Shown piece after piece: positions 9,668 to 23,769 of a stretch of DNA of 64,000 nucleotides. The first letter of the stretch is position 1. Each line of letters opens with the position of its first letter. Made by a program: the position numbers and the translations under genes. This DNA comes from Branchiostoma floridae (taxonomy: Eukaryota > Chordata > Leptocardii > Amphioxiformes > Branchiostomatidae), in contig NC_049987.1 in NCBI RefSeq assembly GCF_000003815.2, forward strand, positions 8,695,100-8,759,099, given 5' to 3'. Below the pieces are notes generated by a model. It saw nothing but the letters and a program-made list of their open reading frames with translations. It did not search any database and was not told the DNA's origin.

Positions 9668-12600
9668 CAGGCAATGTCACTGTTTCATGTCGAATCTGTT
9701 GAATGTTTGTGTCTTGAATATTTCTTTGGGATCGTCCAAGAAAAGGAATAAAACAAAGCAATGCCATCAATAACAGAAAGTTATAACATAAATAACAAAA
9801 CATCAAATCGTTGCAACTCGTGTCTCTCTCATCACCCATACACACACACATTACTCGCTCCCCGATGGCGTGAACTTATTTCTTCGGTCTATTTATGACG
9901 TTAATGGGGTTTGATGCTTTAAATGGCGATGGCACCCGGAGAAATTTATCGAACGAGGATTAATGGCGGTGTCAGACGTGACAAATGGCCAATTGAATTA
10001 GATCCCATGGCGATGATTGGGCGACCGAGCCGCGGAAAATATTAGGACGGACTGCGTCGCGACAGTGATTAATGGAGCCCTGAAATAACCTTGACAACCG
10101 GCCTATCGGTCTGCCCCCGTCCAGGGAGCCAGGAATATCAGGTTTAGAGTCGACTACATGGCCGAGAAGGGGGCTCTATGAGACAACATGTCTCACACTC
10201 AATGGGTCTGATACTTCACAGAAGCTCATTATTTCCGTATTCATACATCTCCGACCACGTAATGTCAGTAGTGTCATCTTAAACCTCATGGGTGACTGAT
10301 CATTTCGCAGTTTTATGCAAATGACATTTTTATCAAATGGCAACTTCAATCGTTCATCACGGTATCCCTGTAGTACACACGGAATCAGGTATTTCATCAT
10401 AACTGTTTCATGATTTTTCCAACCTAGTTAACTACGTTCGTTTCTACCGACACTGGCACATAATCTACATAATGACTTTCTAGCACGTTTGATCAATTGC
10501 TGACGACACGTATCCACAAGATCACGTGTTTATGAGATCACGTGTTTGTAACTTTCGCGAGTTTACGTTCTGAAGTGATTAGTCACCGAAAAAGGCGACA
10601 GTGGTCGTGAAAAATTTTATCCTTGTGTACTTTTGAGTTGGAAGAAAGTTTGAGCATTGTACTATGACTTGAAGAATGACCACGTGAAAGCTGCAAGTAT
10701 TCAGTAAGTATTTCGGGAGTCGTTATTCCTGTCACAGAGGTGGCACCTGATCGTGGACAGGGGGCCGAGAGACGTTATCAAAGGGCAGGGTTGAAATTGG
10801 TCCTGCGATCAGTCTTATTCTTTTGACATGCTCGCACTCCGACATTTCATCAGGCTTGAACGGTATAATATCCGGACAGAAGTGGTGAGATGGCTTTTGC
10901 TGACCAAAATCTCAATTGCTGATCGACGGAAGTTTTTCTGACTTTTTTTCTTAGATACAGTCAATTCAAAGGTAGATACAATAGCTTCTGAAATCCTACA
11001 GTTGTTAATCAAGTAGTTCAAAGTAAAATATTGTCTTGCTAATTTCTCTTTTTCTTGACGAATTCCACCCCTGACAAAATTAGTATGAGGCAATTATGAA
11101 CAGGATTATTTAAGCTCTAGGTTAAAGATAGTAAGGTATTGGTGTTTCAGATTTTTCAGAGCAAATAAGAAAAAGGAAACCACAGAAATTATGATCTTCA
11201 ATTGCCGAGTCCATTCACGATAGGCTGGCTTACAGCTGTTGCGAAAGACATTACGGTAAGCCCATGCGAGAACTTTCCACTCAGACCACCCCTGCTCTCC
11301 CTCAGTTACATCAGATCACAAATGGTCCGTTCAACCTTGTGGCAAAGTTAAACTCAGATGACGGGGGCGCTTCTTTGCACTTCTGATATGCAAAAATCAA
11401 TCGCCAAGAGCTGTGATGGCTGTCCATCAAATCCTCAATCATTCTCCTACAGCAGAGTACCGTCAGTCATTTATTCCTGACTGTACTCTGCTTTCCTTCC
11501 CTTTTGCCGGCGGTATTACCCGCCCTACTTATTACATATTAATGAGCTTGCCCTTATATGGGCAGTCAGCCGTTGGGGATCGGGCGTTGGCATGGTGAGC
11601 AAACAAAGTCATGGTAATACGTAACATGATTGGCTGATAGCTTCCCAGCGGCCTTTGCGAGACAGCTTCCGACAAAATGAAGCCCAAGGAAGGCCTGTTC
11701 TCTGATTGGTTGACAGCTTGTTTGTGGCGACAATCATAATACCCGTAGGTAGGGCCTGGGACAGCAGGGCCCCATAAGGTAGTGCCGTTGGGGACCGGGC
11801 GTTAGGAGGATGATCCTCAATATGTGTACACAATTTCCTCCAAGGTACGGATTCGTCGATACACCATGTCTATTACCACCCTCCGTATATTACTACCAGT
11901 GTGTAAAATAAAACGACACAGCTATATATAGATTGGACTAGGCGTTCATTTTTCACAGGAAAGCTCTCGATTTTAGAATCGAGTATCTGAAATCATGATG
12001 TATAAGTTAGTGCCACAACAGGCTTTGCGAAAATGCTTCTGCTCGCAATATTTATAACGTCGATAGCCCGGCTGGGCGAACCACTTCGGACGCTTTAAAC
12101 GGTTAAGCATAGCCTAAAGCCTGACCTTTTTGCAAAGGATAAAACATCAGAAAACGTCTGTAAGGGTCCGTGTTATCTGACTAAGAAAGTCTTATCAGTA
12201 GCGGCATCACAGAGCTCTATTGCTTGTTAGCTGCATCTATGTCTAAAGACGTGCACTCCTCCATAAGTACGCAATCAATACTCATCAATCATAAACAGTT
12301 AACAGTTGTGACAGTTGAATGAGTATGAATGCGCATGCAACTCTAGAATGCGTTTGTGAAAATAAGACATTGCCTGTTGCATACTACCGACAAGTATATT
12401 CCGAAGACTTTATTATTGTCATCTTGGATTAACGTCTCTTCATACCAAGTGTGAACGTGAAATTACAGATCGATTTAGCCCTGTAGACATTTGGTTAGCA
12501 GCCTTCATGGCTCACATATCTGTTGGAGACATCAGATTCGGCTATATCACAATACGTGACGAAGGTATCAATTCGTCACTACTCATTAGCTTCGGAATAA

Positions 12601-13257
12601 GCTTTAATCATATCAAAGTCACGGTGGCATTTTACTCAGGATGAAACACTTTTTCGCTACATACAGACAAAGCTCGTAAGAAATAGAATGATAAGACCCA
12701 GAACAAGAAACACATAAGATGTCTCAGTTGTGTACTAACTCAAGGCTGGAGGCAGCTACTTACTGAATGATATACCAGCCAAGTGCACAATGGCCCCATG
12801 CACCCAAACCGTTGTATATTCAACCGTTTGCAGGAAACGTTCCGCCCATAGATGCCGTGAGCATCTCTTTTATTAGATTTTCCCCCGGCAGTGTTGCACT
12901 CGAAATCGCCTCTTACGACCCTCCTTTATACTCCCGGGGGGAAGAAGAGACACGCTTTGCAAAAGAGCGGTAAAAGCAGCTCGAAGAGCCATTCGAGACC
13001 ACTTAGGGAACCATTTGGTACTTGGAAGCCTCCCCTTTGGCCCTTAGGGCTTAGCGTGGCTTTGCTACATCAATGGTAAACATACCATAAAATGGTATGC
13101 CGTGCAAGGTTGTGTAAAGGTGGCAAAATCTTTGAAAGCGGCCATGTAAGCGTAATAGTCACTTGCGTTATTATTCAAGTCAAGGGAGCGTGTTTAATGT
13201 GGCAAATAATGTTATCCGCTAAAATGTACCTCAAACGATTTAAACATACAATGGGTT
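9668..13257. other. Gene-free DNA with a few motif clusters
   Basis: No exons recognised. It contains the homeodomain-motif segment at 9880-10160 (separate entry) and two copies of ATCACGTGTTT 16 bp apart near 10520-10547. There is a small hairpin at 11452-11492 and a short direct repeat around GCCGTTGGGGA at about 11570 and 11786. Confidence 0.4.
9880..10160. promoter_or_regulatory. Candidate cis-regulatory segment with repeated TTAATGG motifs
   Basis: Three TTAATGG sites (9901, about 9959 and 10068) plus CAATTGAATTA lie in a segment visibly less AT-rich and free of repeats. TAATGG and TAATTA cores are typical homeodomain targets. This is motif counting only; conservation in another species would be needed to call an enhancer. 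Confidence 0.2.
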
Positions 13258-13333
13258 AAATAAATTAAATGGGCTAAGTAAAGTAAATAAGCTAAATAAA
13301 GTAAATAGGCTAAATAAAGTAAATAGATAAAGT
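13258..13333. repeat. 18-bp tandem repeat
   Basis: About four imperfect copies of GCTAAATAAAGTAAATAG. Confidence 0.9.
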
Positions 13334-13750
13334 AGTACAATGCGCTGTACTGTATATTTGACCAAAGCTTAACTTGAAAGTCCAAGAATTTTTGCCAATT
13401 TAATTTGTTGGTTCACGAATTCTTTTGAAGTGAAAACAAAGCAAGCGGAATTCGTAAATGCAACAGGCAGGGAGGAAAACGTGAATATGAACATGTCCAC
13501 TCCATAAACCTGAGTACACAATGGCACACACCTGGTCCACGGGCTTTGTTTTTACTATGTTTTTCCACTTAAGCATCTTTTTTTAAATCCATGAACTAAA
13601 ATTAGTCTGATGAAATGGTCAGTCGAAAATTTGAGTACGTCCATTTTTTTGTATTGGGCAGTTCAACTATGATTCAGAAAATCACAGAACGCTCACATGT
13701 TGCACAAAATATAGACAGATATACATAGATATCATCAACTTAATATCACT

Positions 13751-13999
13751 TAAGGTGGTTTATCACTGCACTTGAGGCAACTGTGCGGCACTGCGGGGTT
13801 CGTTCACTACATTTCACTGCGGCACTATTGTGTTATTTTTGCCAATTTTGTATAATCTAGGTATTGCGTAATGCGTAAAAGGATGATTTAGAAGACAACA
13901 AAATACACAAAATCTAAGAAAAATCGTTCTTTATCCCAGAAATTCTTTGAGTAATCTTAGAACCCCGAAGTGCCCCGAGTGCAGAGAGAAACCACATGT
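13751..13999. mobile_element. MITE of the 'GCGGCACTGCGGGGTTCG' family, copy 2
   Basis: Left end AAGGTGGTTTATCACTGCAC and GTGCGGCACTGCGGGGTTCG; right end is a degraded inverse (AACCCCGAAGTGCCCCGAGT, then AGAAACCACAT). The interior shares ATTGCGTAAT..GTAAAAG and CGTTCTTTATC with the copy at 56719-56980. Confidence 0.75.
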
Positions 14000-16372
14000 A
14001 ATAGCCATCTACTTCGCTTTTATACATGAGCATTGCGAAACATCAGCAGCAGCATTGTATAGGATGAAATTGAAATATGGGGAGCTTCAAACGAACTCCC
14101 GCTATCCATGAATCAGTAACCAATGAACACTGACAATCTCTCCAGGAGATGCTGAAATATCAAGTGACTACGCACTTTTACTCCAGACATCACCTTCGCC
14201 AGGAGGTAACACTAACTGTGACTGTTAAATCCGGTTAAGACATGGGCTTTATAGATCAACCCGTGAATGACAGCTAGATATACTGATGGAATTGTTCCAG
14301 AAGAAAAGTAAGTCTAGGTGAACAGTTGTCTACAGCTGATTACAGTCACAGAGAGACTACTTAACTTTTACACCTACACACTTTTACCGATGTACAGAGC
14401 TGCCACGCATGCTGCCTTGGGAATGCCAAGAATGCCAGGGTTCTACTTTTCACAGTAGACATGTTCGCTATCACTATGAATAACATGTTTGCTTCGAGAA
14501 GACAATGTATTCGGGCCGTCTTCCTTACGTCTTTGTATGTTAATGCTTGTCAAATTCAGTTCGTGCTAGACATTGGGCAATATCTTAGAAGATGAAACGA
14601 ATATCAATTCTGAATTGATTTTCCCTGTTTGATATTGCTTTTCATCAATATCTAGTAGACATGTTAGATTAATGTCATCGGTACACAACTATAATACTGT
14701 CGAATGTTTAGGTAAAAGTTTCATATTGTGCTGGTATTTTAAAGAAGTTGAGCTATAGGTCGAACTAACATCAAGTTAAGCTCCACATGGTCAAAGTCAA
14801 CGCTGTCATTTCTGCCCAGCGGAAAAGAAAATATCTGCATTCCACTTGGCTTCAAGAGTAACATTCAGTAAATACGTTTAATGCAGCTGATGATAAGCAA
14901 AGACGTCGTACTTATTTGAAATGAATCGCCCTACTCGTGGGAGGGATAGCAACCGGCAGAGTAAAGTCTACCTTCAGGAGAATATAATCTAGGATATAAC
15001 CGTGAAGCTCCTCAGCATCCCAGCCAGAAGAATCTTCTTGGCATGATACATTTCAGATCACCGTCATTGCAGAGAGCGATGAAGCCTCGACAGAAGGACA
15101 TCAGGCGCCTATGATCTCAGCAAAGCCGATGTTTTCCAGATGTATGTGGACGGATGACTAATTGGACAGAACTACGCTGGAGAGGGTGAGATGAGGACAA
15201 GAAGTATCTGTCAAGCATGTAATACAGACCAGCACATACACAATCAGATAGAATCAGAATCGAAACGCCTCGCGTAGTACGATGAATGGGTCTAGACAGA
15301 CTTTGAAAGTTCTCATTTACTGGCAAAATTATACCGTGGGCTTGCATTAAATCGAGTCATGGATACATATGTCCCTGCAGCATTCGCTTTGGCTTCACCA
15401 ATATTACGCACGTAAACTGGATTTGAAAACCAATTACCGGGATACGTATTGCGGACGTAGAAAGCCCAGTTAATGGGTGATGTCTACATGTGGCGTAACG
15501 TTAGCTAAGCTGTGGGATATGCGCTGTGTCTTCCAAATCTCACACTTTAGAAAAATCGATACAAAATTCCGCGTTAATAGCAGAATACATTTCTCAGCAG
15601 GACAAATTGATTATATTCCCATTATTCAGAGATGCCTGCTACTGTCGCACGGTATCTGTCATACTACAGAAGGCCCCGTGGGGCTAACGTTCCATTATAG
15701 ATCTTCCTATGTTGTCGCCAGGATGAATGTCTTAAAGTAAAAATAACAAGTTATAATGTCTTCTTCTGTTTCAATTTTGTAAACAAAGTAATGAAAGAAT
15801 TATATACAAAAATAGATTAGTGTATCAGTTGTCTTATTTGTCTACATGTAGTGACTAACGTTATTGGATGATAAGTCTTACTTCATACAGTGTTGGGAAA
15901 ATTGAAAATCAACAGCGGAAAGGCAATGTATTTTGGTTACATTCACCTTAATGCACATCTGGTTACATCAAAGCCTTCACAATTATTCATGTTCTCCACA
16001 CCAATGTAGATAAACTGCCATGTAATTTTGTCAGGTTTGTGAAGCCGACATGCATTTCAAACACATTTTTCATTACTTACTTTCAGATCTCAGTCGATAA
16101 CCTCGGACAGGCATGGAACAACTTCTTAGCTTGGCGCCACTTGGAAGACTTCAAAGACTTTCAAATTAAAGTCTTATCAACTCAAAAATACTGCTAAAAA
16201 AAGTGCCAACAATGCCAGCTTCGAGCGGGGTCGGATTTAATTTTACGGGGGTGAGTGGGAGTGTGGCTGGTTCCTGATTCTCAACGTTGGCTAGGTTCTC
16301 TTGTACCGGAAAAGAATTCGCCGAGGTAGGGAGTTCGCCAAAGAAGGAAGTTTGACGCGAAAAAGGAGTTTG
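14000..16372. other. Unassigned intergenic DNA
   Basis: Short open frames only; none resembles a known domain or has paired splice sites I could support. Confidence 0.4.
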
Positions 16373-16373
16373 C

Positions 16374-16404
<31 letters not shown>

Positions 16405-16412
16405 AACCCCCC
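16373..16412. repeat. Poly-C / poly-A low-complexity tract
   Basis: A run of more than 20 C, then 12 A, then C. It may be the tail of an old insertion; length is likely unreliable in sequencing. Confidence 0.9.
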
Positions 16413-19400
16413 TAAAAATCTGCAATGGAAGCTACTAAAAAGTTCCTCTGTTTAAAAAGTTTTATAAAAAGTATTTGGCAATGGGTGGCAGGTTCTACTT
16501 TAGGTCCCCCGCTCCCCCCCGCAAGACAAGTGGGCAGACCACAGGTGCTAATAATGCAAAGCCCCCCAAAACGGGCGCAGGTGTAGCGAGAAGTAGAACC
16601 GTAATTGTTAATCGTGTAGAAACATTCAGCTTCCGTCAAGTCGTTACGACACAAGGAGCTCCTAAGTGACGAGTTTCCGAATCAAGATCCTTTTAAAGTG
16701 TAGGTATAAATTTTTCAATCGTTATTATTCTTACCTTATAACTTAGACATGAGATGACTTGTAAGCAGCCCGTAAGAGGAATGGTGACTTCTAGTCTATC
16801 ACGACTACTACATTTAAGGTACATAATATGTACATTTACAGATTCAGGTAGTGAAAACAGAGAATAGCGCAATCAAACATTGACCATAGACGGAACTCAA
16901 CCTCGCTCTTCCTTGTCGCACAACAATTGACCAATCACTCAGACAGTCTCTCGAGATACCATGATTGCGCTTTCCTGGTCAAACATGTGGCATAAAGCAA
17001 CTGTAAAAGTTCTTTCGTACTCAGCTACTGCCATCGTACATGGCTTTGAACAGGTTCCAGGCTTGGTGATTTATGTTATTTTATTGATATTTGTTTGCGG
17101 AAATGAAAAAAGCAACTCGGACTCTATACTCAAACGGAGCATCAAAAGGCTACCAGGTAAGATGCTAGGATGATGTTTGTCGATACATGCAATTATTGGC
17201 TGATGACATCCATGATCTCTAACGTTTGTCAAGCTTCAATAGCAGTGAATGTCTTGCAAATGACTTTACGATTAGAGGGCACATCGGCCGACTGTGTTTG
17301 CCCTCGCCTGGCAAGGTACCCGTGATGCGAAGGACGTAATGAAAGTGCCTGGCTCAATTTATGGTTGAAAGCAGTTAGCTACATACCCAGCTGATATTTC
17401 CTTTAAATTTGAATTCGTATTTTCGCTGATTTCACATTCTATGTTGCAAAAAAAACATTTGTTTCTCCGTTCCATTTTTCATTGTCGCTATTTGGTTTGT
17501 TTATTCTTGAACGGATCCCTTAGATTTCGAGTATTCTTTGCTTTCTATGACACCTTTGCAACACGTCGTATAGTCACATCCTATTATACGAACATGAGTG
17601 GGGCGGCACAACCTACTCCAGAAGCTGACAGCTGTGGCAGCCTACTAATAAGAAAGAAATGATTGTGGGCATGACGGATTGAATTATTGATGACGAATAG
17701 GCAAACATACACCAGTAGCACAAGTCACGCTTGATTGATTTAGACGCAGACTCATATCAATCGCACATATTCAGCACGGGCGCCACACACTCATTACGTG
17801 TCCAAGTATCAAGGACAACCCCAATACCCGGAGGATTCTGATGAATGTTGACATCAGAATATAAAACGATGGAAGTTCTTGATGATGCTCTCAGACTTCA
17901 TCCAAGGTCATTGCCTTCGGGATGTGTCTATATGGGACTTTTAATGTCGCATATGATATTCTGTGGAAGTCTCAAGTGCCAGATAAAAGAAATATTTCAA
18001 TGGTGCATATGATGGAGATAACATTGACATGATCAGAAACGAGGGTGTTGGATAATCTAATTCAACAATGGAACATATCCGTGGAATGTTTCTTTGGCCA
18101 ATTCCATCGAATCGGGTCCTGGTCTGGTGATGTTGTGTACAGTAATAAAAAGGCATCAGTTATTAAATCGTTTTGCAGACTAAAGCTTTACCAAATCCCA
18201 AGTCTTCTCCCAACTGTGACGGGGGCGATATCGACTTCCAACAACCTTTGACCCATGAGAACGCACACGTGCGACCAGTCACGTGTCCAGATCAATTGGT
18301 ATAGAGACCTGAAGAGGACTGAGTGATACAGTCGAAGATTCTGGTGCGTCCAATTCTTTTGTTGAAAAGTAGTTTGTTCATAACATCTCCATACTTTACG
18401 CATGCGGATACACATAATAGAACGTCCTTGAAACTACGACTTAAAAGTAAAAAGTAAAAAAAACTCATAGTTGCTACAGAAACAACGCTGGATTCTATGG
18501 TGCAGTTATAACACCCGGAATAGTACATGTAACACGTATAAAGTCAGTAAATGGAGATATGTGGTACAATGAAAAAGAGAGAAATGAAAACTCCCCACCT
18601 CTCTCAACTTTTAAGTGCGCAAGTCTTTGAAAACTGTTTACAAGGCTCTTGTAGGGGGCTATTTGGGACATCGTTACTCTTGCGGCGACAGAATTTATTA
18701 CTCCATTCTGCAGTATTCATCTTGTTCCTGTGTACATTAGAGAAGCATCAAAACGTCGAAACTGGCTATTTTCGTCAAATTGATTTCCCCAGAAATACCA
18801 ACACCACTAAAACAATGCCATTAATCTGGCCTCGCAATAAGCACGGCGAGGTTTCGGAACGGCAACAACCGCAGCTGAAATGACCTGATGCCTGAAGAAG
18901 TCATAAATTTCCATCGTGGCTACTTTCGGGATCCCACGCTGTTGTTGATGGTAAAATATCGCCGATTAAAATGAACTGCATTTTACTTCCAGGCAATACA
19001 TCACATTGCCATAAAACGTAGCGCCAAGATTGCCTGACTAATACATGGGTCAGACGCTGTGACTGCAGCAATTTACTTTCTTCGCCACCTTTAGACTACA
19101 ATGTACTTGTCAAAGCTACTAATGGGTGTGAATAACAGGCTCGCACCAGAGGATATGCCTTTGGGAAAACTTTGCGATTTATTTTCCACCCGGTTCATTA
19201 ATTTTCTGGTTGTCACCTCTGTGTCTGTTGTTTGTTTGTATGTTTGTTTTTTTTGTAGTCGTGTGTGTCCACAAATCCGCAATTGGCATGTGGATACGTA
19301 TACTAGATGCGTCGGATACACTAACGGGACATTGGATCAAAAGTACGAGGTTCGAGAAATTTTATAACAAATGGAAATAGAGTAACTTATAGGTTCTTTA

Positions 19401-20387
19401 GGCACAATCAATGAGTACTTACTTCGAAAATTTGTATGTCTATTAGACACCATCATCAGGGTAGAATGACTGGAAACTACTTCTTGGAAGCGTTTTTAGT
19501 CCAGAGTTTTCCGCAGACGCCTAATGTATTTTATCCATGGTGTACCTGAGAACTCAGAGGTTATTGAAGATGAATTTGAGCAAAAAAACTTTTGAAGTAA
19601 AGCAAGAAACTAACCCAAAATCTGAATATTTCAAAGGGGTGTGAGATTCCGTAGTTGTCTTTAATACCTGAAACACATTTTTGAGTGCAGCTTTACCTAT
19701 ACGCTTTAATTTGGACAAGCAGTATTGGAGACTACGTGCGTATCCAATGATGAAGTCATTCGCGAGAGTGTTGTTTCCAACATACGACACTTGGTGGATC
19801 AGTCAACACTTCGTAACTCACGAATGTTTGTATGCCTAAATCCATTTTAACGATTGATACATCATCTTTGCAATTAGCGTCCTTGATAGCAATTGAGTTT
19901 CTGACCTTAGTCAAGACATGTGACCTAAACGCAATTATTTGCACACCCATATCTACATTAGGGTCTCGGCAAGGTGAGATGCCTCATCGGACTTGATTAT
20001 GTTAGATGCCAATCTCATCCAGGCTTTAATTGCATGGTGGCGATTAGATGAATGAGCTGTCCCAGCAAGCTTGTTTGATCAGACAGCTTTCGTGGCATGT
20101 GATAGTACCAAATTACCATTACTGGACAAAACAGTTTCATTCAAACAAGTTGTGTATGTGGTGGAGATTATTTATTCTCATGTTTCTTTCGTGTTGAATA
20201 CAAACACATTTCCACTAAGTCTTATGCTGTAGTGACATTGTTTTAGGGAAACTCAATTTATTTCAGTATTCAGAATTTACTGCATATCAATTTTAAATAC
20301 GCTCATCTTTCCTATCATACCCCGTAACTAAACAGAGAAGGAAACGTAAAATAGTGTGAACCAAAGGCATAAGAATGTGATCTTGGT
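16413..20387. other. Unassigned intergenic DNA
   Basis: No exon, RNA gene or repeat family recognised. Confidence 0.4.
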
Positions 20388-20460
20388 TTGTTTGTTTGTT
20401 TGTTAGATTGTTTGTTAGTTAGTTAGCTTGTTTGTTTGTTTGTTTGTTTTGTTTGTTTGA
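20388..20460. repeat. (TTTG)n microsatellite
   Basis: Imperfect TTTG/TTAG tetranucleotide repeats, directly followed by a dispersed repeat fragment, as is common at the tail of a retroposon inserted on the minus strand. Confidence 0.9.
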
Positions 20461-20515
20461 ACCTTTATTCATTAGAGAGAAGCTCAACTGGGCCTACAGG
20501 CTCGGTCTTCGAATC
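20461..20515 (-). mobile_element. Dispersed repeat fragment (probable retroposon 3' end)
   Basis: ACCTTTATTCATTAGAGAGA and the following AGCTCAACTGGGC..CAGGC match the wording of 56186-56232 (GAACCTTTGAACCATGAGAA, AGCTCAAATCGGCCCGCAGG). A tetranucleotide tract sits at what would be its tail. Confidence 0.45.
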
Positions 20516-23500
20516 ACCTTTAGATATATAGATGTAAAGCTTTGCGTGATCGATTTAATGCTTTTAGTCTCCAAACCGACTCTTGTTCCCTGTCACGAAG
20601 TTCTGTGATTTATGACGAGTATCGTAATTACGCCACCTACCGCGGAACATGTATGAGCAACACCCAATGGCGCAACACCAGACCGCATCGACAGGCACAG
20701 CAACGCGTCTGGTAAGCAATCAATACAACCAATCCAACCATGGATCTTTTTATCTTCTCAACATTCATAGCGGAAATTAGCAGCTTTCAGAAACGGTACA
20801 CTGCTATGATAGCCAATGTCGTCATGAGCAACTATTCACCAGTGTGTCGTGCTAGAGTAATTCAATGTAAGCATCAGAACAAGACTTAGATACATAGTAA
20901 CTAGTATTGAAAACTGTATCAGGAAATTTATATCTCAACGTTAACAACGGAAGAATTGTTTGTCCCACTCCCACAGCTTGCAGGCAGCCTAAACCTACCA
21001 TCAACAGGTATGAGCACGAGCTGACAACAACGTTAACCCGACTCTTTGTTTACTCTTTTCTCCTATCTCATCACAGCAGCAGACATTAAGGCGCCCAGAC
21101 AAATTGACATGTAAAAAGCCCTTACATTTTCCTGCTGACATTCATGATTATATTCATCAAAGTGCTCCTTTAGGTGAAGCAAATCTATGCCAGTTTTCCG
21201 TGGACTAGAATGTGTGATGTACGATACACTCTCTAGGCAACGAAAGTATCTATTCGGTCTAAAATAACTCATTTCTCTTTGGTAAGAACTGAACGATGAG
21301 TAAAATAACTTTTTCCATTTCAAGGTTTATCGACTTAATTACAATATTGCAAATATTCCCTAGGGCCTTCAAACATCAAACAGCTGTACTCTGCCTTAAT
21401 GGTGTATCTTCCGTAACTTGGAGACTTTTCCCTGCAGGTCCAGCAATCATTCCATGCATAGATACTGATAAATGTAGCCGCTACCTCGCAATAATTTTGG
21501 GATTTCATGGTTCATGCCAGGACTCCCAGCGGGTTGCGTCAACGACGTTTATTCATGGTAGTAGGATTTGGTGCAGTAGATTGCCAAGTCTAAATGTAAA
21601 CTACAGTCTGACTACGAACAGCTGTAGGATAAGAACCGATACGATAAGAGAATATCCGTGTTGTGACGGCATGTCTGGTTCCAAACACTCTGACCTTCAT
21701 TAGCTATTTGATCTGCGACTTTCAGACTGACTCCACAAACGAGATAGTGTGTACGTGGCTCACGGCGAAAATCAATATGAAAGACGTTATAATTTTATAT
21801 TCTATATCTCTTATAAAGATAGAATAAAAAAGGAAGAGACATGCAAACTTTTGTAAGATAAGGCGCCATTGCTAGATATATTACAGCTCCAAACCTCAAA
21901 AGTCACATGTCAACTATATCAACTCAGTTGCTCCAGATTGTTTGATACGATGTGGACGTCTTATGACATGAACTATAATGCATGAGTTCCTTACGGGTGA
22001 GATAGCAAATTGAAGCTCATTAATCACGATGGGGACATGTGAAGATTTATTGACTTTACGAACGCATTAATCGCTGCGATAGTTAATGGGGTGACCTGGT
22101 AATACGTTATGTAGTGTCCGTCCCAATGGGTAATAAGATCGGGTATTTCATGAGTAGGTTAATGTGTTCAGATATACGACAGTACTGGACATCAAAGAGT
22201 GGAAATCCATCAGTTTGTCCCGGAATAGATTGATATTGATATGGTGCTGATGATAAGTGTATATTCATAATGTAAAGAGCAAAGAAAGGACATTGTCTTG
22301 CTGTGCTTTGCTGTACGAGGTAACAACAAAAGTGAGAAAAGTTTGGGTCAACTGTGTCAAATATATGTCATAAGGAACAGCAAAGAATAGGGTTTTGAAC
22401 AAATACATGACTTGCCAAAGAAAGAGATTGTAATGTTTTATTCCTTAGTAGACAAGGCAGTCTGCGACAGAACAAGAATCGCTGTAGAAGAACTAGAATC
22501 CACACAGTCTCCTGTTGAGTAAGAAATAAATTGCCCATCTACACAGAGGCAAGTCGTGCATTCATTATAACATACTGTGACAATAAACAGAATTAACAAT
22601 TGCAGAAGAAGAAACATTTGCTATGCCATCCATTTTTCTTGAAGCACAAGCTTAATGTACATTAAAGACATAGGGAAATGAGAAGCGAATACATAAAAAA
22701 AGTTCTAAGGCCATGTTACGACGAAGGAGACAGCACATAAAGGAGTTGATAGAACGTATGAGGACCTGCCTTCTGGACAACGTCATTAAATCTTGTGATC
22801 GACCCAAGCAAGCTGTTCTTACTGAATATTTTAGAAGTGGGGCTCTTCTTTAAATATGTACCACTCGTTGGTAGAAACACTAACTTATCAAGTCTACAAC
22901 TGTCACCAACCGGTAATACTTCAGCATCGTGAAATGAGACATATTACGTGCCATGTGTTCCCGAACCGATACCCTTCGCGCCCCCAACCGTACGAGGACA
23001 TATTTCTGTGTCCGCAAGGTAGTCATAAAAGGTACAAATCAAGCCATAATGTGCCGTTGACGCCAAGAATGGATGACCAGATTTAATCCTGGGATCTAAT
23101 ATTACTTCTGCCGAGCGCTGTATGCGTTTTGTCATACATCATTTATTGATCACACTATGCTGCGCTCCCATGCTCATACAAAATTAAATTCTGTATCGAA
23201 GTTACGATCTTCTTGCTTTGAAGAGGTTGTCGTTGATGGATAGATACCTTTGGTTGACCCTGGTTTATGAGTAGCGTCTTCTCTCAGCGTCCATCATCCA
23301 GTGGGAGACGCCATGTTAGTCTTGTACAGACACGTGAACTTTATGAAGTCTTTAAAAGCTTCTGTAAGTTGAGAGTTGACAGTGCTAAAGAAATTTGAAC
23401 TGTCAACTTAAACATTCTTCAATGGAGAATACAACATAACCAGTTACATGTCATAAAACGGGTGCATTTCTACCATTGGCAGTGCAGTGAACATAAAACC

Positions 23501-23577
23501 TTTAGGAGAAGCAATATACATCTGTGATATGATACCATATCAACGACGCCATCCTTGTACCGTACCAGAATCTGTGA
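20516..23577. other. Gene-free DNA
   Basis: No exons. Around 22010-22160 there is a run of ATTAATC and GTTAATGGGGT motifs, the latter shared with the 9.9-kb segment (GTTAATGGGGT at about 9900). Confidence 0.35.
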
Positions 23578-23769
23578 TACTGTAAACGTCGTAATGACTT
23601 TATGTTCACGGTTTAACTGTTTTCTCTTAACCGTTCACTCATAAACGCCGTGAAATTTTGTTCAGTCTTCTGCCCGTCTACCGCATTGTTTCAAACACGA
23701 ATTCACCACTAACACTCCGTTTTTCCCTACCGCGGAGAAAATCCCGCGAATATTTCCCCGTTTACAGTA
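23578..23769. mobile_element. MITE with TACTGTAAACG inverted ends
   Basis: Perfect 11-bp inverted ends TACTGTAAACG (23578-23588) and CGTTTACAGTA (23759-23769). The interior has the alternating ATGTTCACGG and CCGCGGAG..CCGCGAAT wording that I recognise from a MITE type widespread in marine invertebrates. 192 bp, non-coding. Confidence 0.75.

Noticed and set aside
21296-21703. 135-codon plus-strand frame
   Set aside because: No domain, no splice partner and ordinary intergenic composition.
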